Positions 15,176-22,784 of a stretch of 64,000 nucleotides of DNA are shown one piece after another. The position numbers and the translations under genes are program-made. The DNA is from Caviibacter abscessus (lineage in GTDB: Bacteria > Fusobacteriota > Fusobacteriia > Fusobacteriales > Leptotrichiaceae). Numbering within the stretch: position 1 is the stretch's first letter; every line of letters starts with the position of its first letter. The stretch spans positions 1 through 64,000 of the forward strand of contig NZ_LOQG01000027.1 of assembly GCF_001517835.1 (NCBI RefSeq). Direction: 5' to 3'. The notes under the pieces are model-generated. The model was not told where the DNA came from. It saw only the letters and a list, made by a program, of their open reading frames with translations, and did not search any database.

Positions 15176-17875
15176 ATGGAATTATTAAAAGAAAATGTGT
15201 CATTATGGCTAAGTGAACAAAAAAATAAGCTAATATACATAAGCTCATCTGTTAGAAATCTTGAGTATTATTACAGTAAATTGCTAGAAGAAAACTTAAA
15301 TGTATATTTTTTTAAAACAAACACACAAGATAAAAAAGAATTATTAGATGTAAATATAAAACTAATTGATGTTTTGTCAAAAAAAGAAAAAAGCATAATA
15401 ATAATTGACTTTGTTTTGGCAATGTCAATTTTTTTTGAAAAAGTAGAATATTTTGATTTGGAATTAATGCAAAATATAAAGCTTTTAGAATTGGAACAAA
15501 AATTAATAAGTTTTGGATATAGAAAAAATTATTTAGTTGAACAAGAGGGAGAGTATTCAAGAAGAGGAGATATTTTTGATATTTTTGCTCCTAATAATGA
15601 TACACCCGTAAGACTTAGTTTTTTTGATATAGAAATTGAAAAAATTAAATTCTTTGATATACAAACTCAAAAATCTTATGAAAATGCAGAAAAAGTTAGG
15701 ATATATTCAAATAATTTATACGGTGAAGAAGTTATGTTAACTAAATTATCTGATTTATATCACAAAGTAGATATTATTTTAGAAAATAAGGAAATACTTC
15801 AATATAATTTAGAAAATTTAATATATTTAGATGAAGAAAATGAAAAAATTCTAATAGAAAGATTTGAAGAAATCTTAAATAAATCACAGCATATTACTGT
15901 AATAAAAACAGAGGGTAAAAATTATCAAAATGAAATAAGTATATACAAAGATAATTTATCAAAAAAAGGAATAAATTATAAAAACATATCACAAATACAA
16001 AAGGGCGATTATGTAATACATGTTCAATATGGTATAGGAATATATGAGGGGCTTGAAGTTTTAAATGATAAAGAATGGTTAAGTGTAAGATATGCAGATG
16101 AGGACAAATTATACATACCAATTGACTCTTTAAATAGACTTGAAAAATATATAGGATCAAAAGCGGAAGCTCCATTACTATATAGACTTGGAAGGCGTGG
16201 ATTTAAAAGAAAAGAAAAAAGGCTTAAATCTGATATTGAAAAAATAGCTAGAGAACTTATAGAAATACAAGCTAAAAGAGAACAAAATATTGGTATTAAG
16301 TTTATAACTGATAGTATATGGCAGCAAGAATTTGAAGAAGGATTTGAATTTGAGGAAACAACGGACCAAAAACAGGCAATTTTTGATGTGAAAAAAGACA
16401 TGCAAAGTGGTAAAGTTATGGATAGAATAATTTGCGGAGATGTTGGGTATGGTAAAACTGAAGTTGCAATGAGAGCTGCATTTAAAGCAATTGAAAGTGG
16501 TTATCAAGTAGCTCTTTTAGCTCCTACGACCATACTTGCAAATCAACATTATGAGAGATTTAAGAAAAGATTTGAAGGATTTCCTGTAAATATAGAAGTT
16601 TTTTCAAGAATTTCAAATTCTAAAGAAAAAATGGAAAAGTTAAAAAATAAAAAAATAGATTTGGTTATAGGTACACATAAAATACTCGGGAATGAATTTG
16701 ATTTTAGTAATTTTGGTTTATTGATTGTTGATGAAGAACAAAAATTTGGAGTTAAAGCTAAAGAAAAAATAAAAAGTAAAAGGAATAATATAGATATACT
16801 TACTTTAACTGCCACACCAATACCAAGAACTTTAAATTTAGCTCTTTTAGGAATAAGGGATATATCAATTATTTCAACTCCACCATCTTTTAGATTACCT
16901 GTTAAAACAGAAATAAAACATAATATATGTGAAAAAGAATTACAAAAAATAATTTTAAAAGAAATAAGCAGAGATGGACAGGTTTTTTACGTATCAAATG
17001 ATGTAAAAAATATGGAGAAAAAAGCAGAAGACTTAAGAAAAATATTACCAAAATTTATTAATGTTGACTATATACATGGTCAATTACCTGCAAAAGAGAT
17101 AAAAGAAAAAATACAAAATTTTGAAAATGATAAATTTCAGATTCTTTTATGCTCTACTATAATTGAAAATGGAATAGATATTCCAAATGCAAATACAATA
17201 ATAATTGAAAACTTTCATAAACTTGGACTTTCTCAAATTTATCAACTTCGTGGAAGAGTGGGAAGAGCAAAAAGGCAAGCGTATTGCTATTTATTGAGAG
17301 ATGAAAACATAAGTAAAAAAGGAAGTTTAAAACAAGAAAGTATAAAAGAAATAGAAAATATGAGTCAGGCAGGTTATAAATTATCAATAGAAGATATGCA
17401 AATAAGAGGAGCGGGAGAAATTTTAGGTGAAAAACAACATGGAGCTATTGAAACTTTTGGTTATGATTTATATTTAAAATTATTAAATGAAGAAATTAGA
17501 AAACAAAAAGGAAATCTAAAAGATAAATTAGAAAATGTAGAGGTTGTATTAAAAGGAAAAAAATATATTCCTGATGACTATATAAGTGATGAACAAAGAA
17601 TAATAATATATAAAAGATTAAGTGAGGCACAAGATATTGATGAGATAAAAGAAATTGAAGATGAATTGGAAGATAGATTTGGGAAATTACCTCAAACAGC
17701 TAAAAATTATTTTATATATCTAAAAGCAAAAATTTATGCAAGTCTTAATTTTATTTCAACAATATACGAACAAAATAATAACGAAGTAAAAGTGCAATAC
17801 GTTGAAAAAATTTCACTTTTAAACTCAAATGTGGTAACATTTAACAAAGATAAGTTTATTGAATTGCTTTCTTAA
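15176..17875 (+). CDS. mfd: Transcription-repair coupling factor Mfd
   Basis: 899-residue SF2 translocase that removes stalled RNA polymerase and recruits UvrA. It contains RGDIFDIF of the UvrB-like part, the RNA-polymerase-interacting segment KGDYVIHVQYGIGIYEGLE (about residue 277), Walker A GDVGYGKTE, DEEQ box, RGRVGRAKRQAYCYLL and a TRCF C-terminal domain. It is about 250 residues shorter than E. coli or B. subtilis Mfd; the deficit is in the N-terminal UvrB-homology region. It begins 2 bases after the DciA-like gene. Confidence 0.95.
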   Translation: MELLKENVSLWLSEQKNKLIYISSSVRNLEYYYSKLLEENLNVYFFKTNTQDKKELLDVNIKLIDVLSKKEKSIIIIDFVLAMSIFFEKVEYFDLELMQNIKLLELEQKLISFGYRKNYLVEQEGEYSRRGDIFDIFAPNNDTPVRLSFFDIEIEKIKFFDIQTQKSYENAEKVRIYSNNLYGEEVMLTKLSDLYHKVDIILENKEILQYNLENLIYLDEENEKILIERFEEILNKSQHITVIKTEGKNYQNEISIYKDNLSKKGINYKNISQIQKGDYVIHVQYGIGIYEGLEVLNDKEWLSVRYADEDKLYIPIDSLNRLEKYIGSKAEAPLLYRLGRRGFKRKEKRLKSDIEKIARELIEIQAKREQNIGIKFITDSIWQQEFEEGFEFEETTDQKQAIFDVKKDMQSGKVMDRIICGDVGYGKTEVAMRAAFKAIESGYQVALLAPTTILANQHYERFKKRFEGFPVNIEVFSRISNSKEKMEKLKNKKIDLVIGTHKILGNEFDFSNFGLLIVDEEQKFGVKAKEKIKSKRNNIDILTLTATPIPRTLNLALLGIRDISIISTPPSFRLPVKTEIKHNICEKELQKIILKEISRDGQVFYVSNDVKNMEKKAEDLRKILPKFINVDYIHGQLPAKEIKEKIQNFENDKFQILLCSTIIENGIDIPNANTIIIENFHKLGLSQIYQLRGRVGRAKRQAYCYLLRDENISKKGSLKQESIKEIENMSQAGYKLSIEDMQIRGAGEILGEKQHGAIETFGYDLYLKLLNEEIRKQKGNLKDKLENVEVVLKGKKYIPDDYISDEQRIIIYKRLSEAQDIDEIKEIEDELEDRFGKLPQTAKNYFIYLKAKIYASLNFISTIYEQNNNEVKVQYVEKISLLNSNVVTFNKDKFIELLS

Positions 17876-17890
17876 ATAGGAGGTTTTGTA

Positions 17891-18397
17891 ATGAATAAAA
17901 AAATGTATTTAATGATATTTGGTATTATAGTATTAAATTCTTGTTCAAGCTTCAATTCTATGTTTTCAACATATGATCCATATGAAGGAAAAGTGCCTAA
18001 AAGATTAAGAAAGGTTCAAGAGAGCCAAAACAAGAAAAATGAACCTGAAAAAAAAGAAATTAAACAAGTGCAAGAAGTTAAAACACAACAACCAGAAAAA
18101 ATAGAACAACAACTTAATGATAAAGTTGTAAACATAGAAGAAGTAGTTTACACAGCAAATGAAAAGAAAATTTTAAAAGCATTTAAAGAAGAATATTCTT
18201 TGATAGATACTGTAGAAAATATTGAAAAACAAACAACAGCTGCAATTATAAAATTAAGAAAAGAAAAAAGAAAAGATTTAAAATCTTTAGAATTTTTAAT
18301 AGCTGTAAACGAAACTTTAAAAAAGACTAAAATAAATTCGTATATATTAGCTGTAAGTAGAACAATAAATACATATAATAGTTGGAGTAAAAAATGA
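17891..18397 (+). CDS. Small lipoprotein of unknown function
   Basis: 168 residues. A signal peptide ends in a lipobox-like VLNSC (Cys18), so the mature protein should be lipidated. The middle (residues 45-85) is a Lys/Gln/Glu-rich low-complexity linker, followed by a helical C-terminal domain. I do not recognise the family. It has an AGGAGG ribosome site and overlaps rqcP by 4 bases (ATGA), so it is part of the mfd operon. Confidence 0.7.
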   Translation: MNKKMYLMIFGIIVLNSCSSFNSMFSTYDPYEGKVPKRLRKVQESQNKKNEPEKKEIKQVQEVKTQQPEKIEQQLNDKVVNIEEVVYTANEKKILKAFKEEYSLIDTVENIEKQTTAAIIKLRKEKRKDLKSLEFLIAVNETLKKTKINSYILAVSRTINTYNSWSKK

Positions 18398-18639
18398 GAT
18401 TAGATAAGTTTTTAAAGTTAATTCGTGTTATAAAACGAAGAAGTATAGCACAGGAACTTTGTGATGCTGGGAATGTAGAAGTTAATTCAAGTATTAAAAA
18501 GCCAGCATACGTAGTAAAAAAAGGCGATGAAGTAGTGGTTAAATATTTTAATCATACTATAAAATTTAAAGTATTGGAATTGCCAACACAAATAGTATCA
18601 AAAGATGATGTAGAAAAATTTATCAGTTTTTCTAATTAA
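18394..18639 (+). CDS. rqcP: S4-domain RNA-binding protein RqcP (Hsp15/YabO family)
   Basis: 81-residue S4 protein: MRLDKFLKLIRVIKRRSIAQELCDAGNVEVN and KKGDEVVVKY match RqcP/YabO. RqcP binds the obstructed 50S subunit and, with RqcH, supports alanine tailing of stalled chains. rqcH is also present in this window (57415-58869), so the pathway is plausible. In Bacillus the yabO gene likewise lies near mfd. Confidence 0.88.
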   Translation: MRLDKFLKLIRVIKRRSIAQELCDAGNVEVNSSIKKPAYVVKKGDEVVVKYFNHTIKFKVLELPTQIVSKDDVEKFISFSN

Positions 18640-18648
18640 ATAATTTTC

Positions 18649-18677
18649 TTGAAATTGTACCTTTAATGTGATACTAT
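18649..18677 (+). promoter_or_regulatory. Promoter of rpsF-ssb-rpsR
   Basis: TTGAAA (18649-18654), a 17-base spacer and TACTAT (18672-18677). Predicted start about 18684. Confidence 0.6.
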
Positions 18678-18688
18678 TAATATACCTT

Positions 18689-18710
18689 GCTCTAAACTTG
18701 GATTTAGGGC
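18689..18710 (+). promoter_or_regulatory. Leader hairpin of the rpsF operon
   Basis: GCTCTAAA (18689-18696) pairs with TTTAGGGC (18703-18710) around CTTGGA, within a ~58-base leader. Many bacteria autoregulate rpsF-rpsR through an S6:S18-binding leader RNA. I could not confirm the known consensus here, so a regulatory role is only suggested. Confidence 0.4.
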
Positions 18711-18741
18711 TATAAACCATAAGGAAAGGAGAAAAGAGAAG

Positions 18742-19029
18742 ATGACAAAGTATGAAATTATGTTTATTCTTTCAACACAAATAACAGAAGATGAAAAAAA
18801 AGCAGTAGTTGAAAAAGTAGAACAAGTTTTAGCACATTCAGGAGCTGAAGAAATCACAACTGAAATAATGGGTGATAGAAAACTTGCATATCCAATAAAG
18901 AAAAAAGAAAATGGATATTATGTTTTAACTAAATTTGTTATGGATGGTACAAAACTTGGTGAAATTGAAACTAAGTTAAATATAACTGAATCAATTTTAA
19001 AATACATGATTGTAAGAGATGAAAAGTAA
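18742..19029 (+). CDS. rpsF: 30S ribosomal protein S6
   Basis: 95 residues of the S6 fold: MTKYEIMFILSTQ at the N-terminus and GDRKLAYPIKKKENGYYVL in the middle are diagnostic. S6 pairs with S18, encoded two genes downstream. The strong ribosome site is GGAAAGGAG. The operon rpsF-ssb-rpsR is the usual bacterial order. Confidence 0.97.
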   Translation: MTKYEIMFILSTQITEDEKKAVVEKVEQVLAHSGAEEITTEIMGDRKLAYPIKKKENGYYVLTKFVMDGTKLGEIETKLNITESILKYMIVRDEK

Positions 19030-19058
19030 GCCTAAAGTTTAAGAAGAGGTGAATTTAG

Positions 19059-19466
19059 ATGAATTATGTATCATTGTTAGGAAGATTAACAAAAGATGTT
19101 GAATTAAAACAAACTTCAACAGGAAAGACTTATTGTAGATTTACATTAGCTGTAAAAAAAGAATATGCTTCTGAAGGAGCAGATTTCATAAATTGTGTCG
19201 CTTGGGATAAAAAGGCTGAATTTTTAGCAAATTATTTTACTAAAGGACAAAGAGTTTTAATACAAGGAAGACTAAATACAGGGTCATATGAAGTTAATGG
19301 AGAAAAAAGATTTACAACAGATGTATTAATAGACAAAATATCATTTGTTGAAAGTCAACAAAATGCTCAAAGTGTATCATATGGTAACAAGTCTACAAGT
19401 ATGGATATTCCTCAAGAAGATAATATGGAAGATGACTCATTAGATGATGACGAATTTCCATTTTAA
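19059..19466 (+). CDS. ssb: Single-stranded DNA-binding protein
   Basis: 135 residues: an OB fold (MNYVSLLGRLTKDVELKQTSTGKTYCRFTLAV, DFINCVAWDK), a short flexible linker and the acidic tip DDDEFPF that recruits partner proteins. Full length for a short SSB. It lies between rpsF and rpsR. Confidence 0.97.
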   Translation: MNYVSLLGRLTKDVELKQTSTGKTYCRFTLAVKKEYASEGADFINCVAWDKKAEFLANYFTKGQRVLIQGRLNTGSYEVNGEKRFTTDVLIDKISFVESQQNAQSVSYGNKSTSMDIPQEDNMEDDSLDDDEFPF

Positions 19467-19482
19467 ATAGGAGGTGTAACAG

Positions 19483-19716
19483 ATGAAACCAGTTGCTGAA
19501 TTTAAAAAGAGAAAAAGAAGACCAAAAGTAAAATTTAAAATAACTGATATAGATTATAAAAATGTGGATTTATTAAAAAACTTTATGAATGATAAAGGGA
19601 AAATATCTCCAGCAAGAGTAACAGGTCTTGATGCAAAAATTCAAAGAAAAATAGCTAAAGCAATAAAAAGAGCTAGACAAATAGCATTATTACCATATAC
19701 AAAAATAGAAAAATAA
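19483..19716 (+). CDS. rpsR: 30S ribosomal protein S18
   Basis: 77 residues, basic N-terminus then [35 protein letters not shown] and [14 protein letters not shown]-like ending. It is last in the rpsF operon and is followed by a terminator. The N-terminal zinc cysteines seen in some S18 are absent. Confidence 0.97.
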   Translation: MKPVAEFKKRKRRPKVKFKITDIDYKNVDLLKNFMNDKGKISPARVTGLDAKIQRKIAKAIKRARQIALLPYTKIEK

Positions 19717-19734
19717 AATTAATAAATAGATTGC

Positions 19735-19764
19735 CCGTAAATTTAGCGTTTACGGACTTTTTTT
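19735..19764 (+). terminator. Terminator of rpsF-ssb-rpsR
   Basis: CCGTAAA (19735-19741) pairs with TTTACGG (19749-19755), followed by ACTTTTTTT. Confidence 0.9.
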
Positions 19765-19790
19765 GATATATTAAAAATGTATGATATAAT
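19763..19790 (+). promoter_or_regulatory. Promoter of the anchored hypothetical protein gene
   Basis: TTGATA (19763-19768), a 16-base spacer and TATAAT (19785-19790), starting inside the T tail of the previous terminator. Confidence 0.6.
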
Positions 19791-19819
19791 TAAGCATAGA
19801 ACTTATTGTGGGAGATTAT

Positions 19820-20380
19820 ATGACTAAAAAAAGAATTATTCAGATACTGTTTATAATAGTTTTAATAACATTAATAAGGTATATTATTTATGAAATAAAT
19901 ATTTTAAATAATACTAGAAAAAATATACAGGTAGTAAATAAAACAACTAAAACAATTTTTAAAAATGAATTATTAGAAAATCTTGTTGATAAATTTAAAG
20001 ATATAGCACAAAAAAATAAAGTTGAATTATTCAATTTTAATTTTGTTAAAGCACAAAATAAGACATATTTTAAGATTATTACTCCTGAAATAGAAAACAG
20101 TTCATATATGATTGCATATGAAGGAATAAGTGTAATTGAACTTTATGCAAATATAGGCGTAATAAATGAAGAAAAAATGAAAATTGCCGAAAAAATATTA
20201 GTGACATTAATTGAAGTATCAGATAAATTAATTAGTGATGAAGAAGCAAAAAGAATTTTTGCAATGTCATCTTCAAAACTTGATAAGGATAATTTATCAT
20301 CAAGTATAGCATACACAAATGGTTTGACGTATACTTTAGATGTAACGGAGTTTGGCGGTTTAATTTTGAGTATAAAATAA
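19820..20380 (+). CDS. Membrane-anchored protein of unknown function
   Basis: 186 residues: one N-terminal transmembrane helix (about residues 6-25, IQILFIIVLITLIRYIIYEI) and an extracytoplasmic or cytoplasmic domain of mixed alpha/beta character ending in GGLILSIK. No known domain recognised. It is monocistronic, between terminators. ATG 19820 follows GGGAG by 5 bases; the GTG four codons earlier lies on the ribosome site. Confidence 0.6.
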   Translation: MTKKRIIQILFIIVLITLIRYIIYEINILNNTRKNIQVVNKTTKTIFKNELLENLVDKFKDIAQKNKVELFNFNFVKAQNKTYFKIITPEIENSSYMIAYEGISVIELYANIGVINEEKMKIAEKILVTLIEVSDKLISDEEAKRIFAMSSSKLDKDNLSSSIAYTNGLTYTLDVTEFGGLILSIK

Positions 20381-20391
20381 AAAAAGTAAAT

Positions 20392-20431
20392 AGGATAGTA
20401 ATATTAATTTGAAAAAAACTATCCTTTTTTT
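20392..20431 (+). terminator. Terminator upstream of the autotransporter promoter
   Basis: AGGATAGT (20392-20399) pairs with ACTATCCT (20418-20425), followed by a T run. It insulates the phase-variable promoter from upstream reading. Confidence 0.8.
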
Positions 20432-20484
20432 GTACTACATGAAAAATATGAATGATACAAAATACCTAAAAGGGTAGATTTTTA

Positions 20485-20516
20485 TTGACTTTTTGCGGGG
20501 GGGGGGGTGCTATAAT
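20485..20516 (+). promoter_or_regulatory. Promoter with a G11 tract in its spacer (predicted phase-variable)
   Basis: -35 TTGACT (20485-20490) and -10 TATAAT (20511-20516, with extended TGC before it) are separated by 20 bases, of which 11 are an unbroken G run (20497-20507). A G8 allele would give the optimal 17-base spacer. In a genome this AT-rich, such a run at this exact place is not expected by chance. Expression would vary as the tract slips. The predicted start is about 20523, followed by AAAGGAG and ATG 20543. Confidence 0.85.
20497..20507. repeat. Homopolymeric G11 tract
   Basis: Eleven consecutive G, flanked by C and T, between the -35 and -10 boxes of the autotransporter promoter. 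The read length may itself be heterogeneous in the sampled population. Confidence 0.95.
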
Positions 20517-20542
20517 GGCTTAATTTGTAAAAAGGAGTATAT

Positions 20543-22693
20543 ATGCTTATGGGAAAAAATAAAAAAATTTTTGGTTTAGTTTTAGGGATTTTACCTTTAA
20601 TTACACCAATTATAGTGAGTGCTGAATTAACCACCGCTCAGATAATTACACCAATTATAGTGAGTGCTGAATTAACCACCGCTCAGATAGGGGCGACTTT
20701 AGTTCAAAAACCATTAACAAAAAATACTGTTAGTGGAACAAAGGCAACAGCTTTAGGAGAAGAAAATGTTACTAATGGAGAAAAAACAGTAGCATTAGGA
20801 TTTGGAAATGAAGCTAAAAAGAGAAAAGCTGTAGCAGTGGGACTAAAAAATAAAGCAGAGGGCGAAAAATCTTCAGCTATGGGATATAAAAACATTACAA
20901 AAGGAAAAATGAGTTCAGCTGTTGGTGAGAAAAATAAGGCAACAGGTGATAGAAGTAGTGCATATGGATATAGAAATGAGAGTACAGGATTACACAGTCA
21001 AGTTTTTGGATATGGTAATAAAGCAGAGGGTGAGAGAACTAGTATATTTGGGAATAAATATAAAGTAACTGGAGAACAATCTGGAGCATTTGGTTTAGGA
21101 GACGGTTCATTTAAAGAAGGTAAAAAAGATTGGGATTATAAAAAAATGATTGAAGGATCTAATTCATATGCCTTTGGAAATAGAAATGGAATATCAAAAA
21201 GTGCTAAAAATAGTTTTATTTTAGGAAATGATACTGACATTGAAAAAGAAAATTCAGTAGCAATAGGAAATAAGAATAAAGTAAAAAATAAAAACACATT
21301 TGTTCTTGGAAATGATATAACAGCAACTAAAGAAAATTCTGTTTACTTAGGAAATAAAAGTAGTGAAGCAGACAGTACACATTCAAAAGCATTAGAGGAC
21401 TATAGTAAAGATTTAACATTATTTAGTTCGCCTATAAATTTTACAGGTGGAAAAGCTATCGGAATAGTAACGATAGGTTCAGTAGGAAATGAAAGAAGAC
21501 TACAAAATGTAGCAGCAGGATTAATAGCTGAAAAAAGTACTGATGCAATAAATGGTTCTCAGTTATATGCGATAACGCAAGCTTTAAAAGATAAAATAGA
21601 TAATATTACTTTAAAGTATGAAGGAGATAAAGGTAAAAAAGAACTTAAATTAAAAACAGAAACAATGAAATTATCAGGAGATGGAAATATTACAACAGAA
21701 GTGAATTCAGGGTCAGGAGAAGTTAAATTTAAGTTAAATGAAGTAATAACATTGGGAACAGAAGATAATAAAAAAATAATATTAAATGGAAAAGAAGGAA
21801 AAGGAAAATTTGGAAAAATAGAACTTGATGGAAATAAAGGAGTAATAAATAAATTAACCAATATAACATGGAATGGAACAGCAACTACAGGACAAGCTGC
21901 AACAGAAGATCAATTACAACAAGTTCAGGATACTTTAAATGTAAAAATAGAAAAAAATGCTAGAGAAATAAAGAAAATAACAGGTGGAATAGCAACAACG
22001 ATGGCAATGGCAAATATCCCACAAGTAGGAGATAATAAGTTATTTTCAATAGGTGCAGGAGCAGCCTATTACAATAAACAAGGTGGATTTGCTCTTGGAA
22101 TAAGTGGAACTGAGCCATCAAATACCTTTATATATAAACTAAGTGCAGGAGTAGATACACAAAAAACATTTGGAGTATCAGCGGGATTTAATATTAACTT
22201 TGTAGATAATACTAAAAAAGCATTAGTTGTAAATAACAATAAAGCATATGTTTATGATAATAAATTAGCAGAAAAAATTGCAAGGCTTGAAAAAGAGAAT
22301 GAAGCGATGAAAGATAGAATAACAGCTCTTGAAAATAAGATAGGTCAAAGTGTATCAAACTTTAAAGAAAAATTATACATAATAGATCAATTTATAAATA
22401 ACAAATATATGCCAACAAAAATACAAATAGAGAAATTAAAAGCAATAGTAAAAGAAATAAATGAAAGATATACAGATAGGATAATAGATATAACAGGACA
22501 TACAGATACAACTGCAAGTGAGAGATATAATCTTGAGTTAGGATTAAAGAGAGCAAATAAGGTATCAGATTTATTGATAAGCTTAGGTTTAAAGAATCCA
22601 CAAAACATAAGAAAAGTATCAAGTTATGGATTTAATAATAAAGTAAATAGTAATTTATCTTCAAATAGAAGAGTAGAAATAACTGTTAAATAA
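20543..22693 (+). CDS. YadA-like trimeric autotransporter adhesin with C-terminal OmpA-like domain
   Basis: 716 residues. Signal peptide (residues 1 to about 27, cut after IIVSA), a head made of repeated 14-16-residue YadA/Hep-Hag units (TALGEEN, VALGFGN, AVGLKN, AMGYKN, AVGEKN) to about residue 285, a neck motif (LQNVAAGLIAEKSTDAINGS), a stalk-like part and a YadA membrane anchor (about 481-553, GGIATTMAMANIP to FNINF). In ordinary family members the protein ends there. Here a linker, a coiled coil (about 576-605, LAEKIARLEKENEAM) and an OmpA-like domain follow. GHTDTT with D655 and R670, and SNRRVEI, match the peptidoglycan-binding site. Predicted role: surface adhesion with tethering to the cell wall. 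Confidence 0.9.
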   Translation: MLMGKNKKIFGLVLGILPLITPIIVSAELTTAQIITPIIVSAELTTAQIGATLVQKPLTKNTVSGTKATALGEENVTNGEKTVALGFGNEAKKRKAVAVGLKNKAEGEKSSAMGYKNITKGKMSSAVGEKNKATGDRSSAYGYRNESTGLHSQVFGYGNKAEGERTSIFGNKYKVTGEQSGAFGLGDGSFKEGKKDWDYKKMIEGSNSYAFGNRNGISKSAKNSFILGNDTDIEKENSVAIGNKNKVKNKNTFVLGNDITATKENSVYLGNKSSEADSTHSKALEDYSKDLTLFSSPINFTGGKAIGIVTIGSVGNERRLQNVAAGLIAEKSTDAINGSQLYAITQALKDKIDNITLKYEGDKGKKELKLKTETMKLSGDGNITTEVNSGSGEVKFKLNEVITLGTEDNKKIILNGKEGKGKFGKIELDGNKGVINKLTNITWNGTATTGQAATEDQLQQVQDTLNVKIEKNAREIKKITGGIATTMAMANIPQVGDNKLFSIGAGAAYYNKQGGFALGISGTEPSNTFIYKLSAGVDTQKTFGVSAGFNINFVDNTKKALVVNNNKAYVYDNKLAEKIARLEKENEAMKDRITALENKIGQSVSNFKEKLYIIDQFINNKYMPTKIQIEKLKAIVKEINERYTDRIIDITGHTDTTASERYNLELGLKRANKVSDLLISLGLKNPQNIRKVSSYGFNNKVNSNLSSNRRVEITVK
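20600..20689 (+). repeat. Perfect 45-bp tandem duplication in the autotransporter signal region
   Basis: Units 20600-20644 and 20645-20689 are identical and in frame, each encoding ITPIIVSAELTTAQI. The copy boundary doubles the presumed signal-peptidase site (VSA-ELTT). No base differs, so the duplication is recent or maintained by recombination. Confidence 0.95.
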
Positions 22694-22718
22694 GCTAATC
22701 CCTAAAATAGATTTATAT

Positions 22719-22754
22719 AGAGCAATAATACGAAAGTATGAATTGCTCTTATTT
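22719..22754 (+). terminator. Terminator of the autotransporter gene
   Basis: AGAGCAAT (22719-22726) pairs with ATTGCTCT (22742-22749). An inner ATAC/GTAT pair closes on GAAA, and a T-rich tail follows. Confidence 0.8.
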
Positions 22755-22756
22755 TA

Positions 22757-22784
22757 ATAAAAAAAAGGTGCAAAAAACACCTTT
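22757..22784 (-). terminator. Terminator of the AMP-ligase fusion gene
   Basis: On the minus strand, AAAGGTG and CACCTTT pair around seven bases and are followed by T. The stem overlaps the stop codon at 22783-22785. Confidence 0.7.

Noticed and set aside
22387-22622. Minus-strand open frames inside the autotransporter gene
   Set aside because: They are shadows opposite the OmpA-like domain; no ribosome sites and no recognisable proteins.
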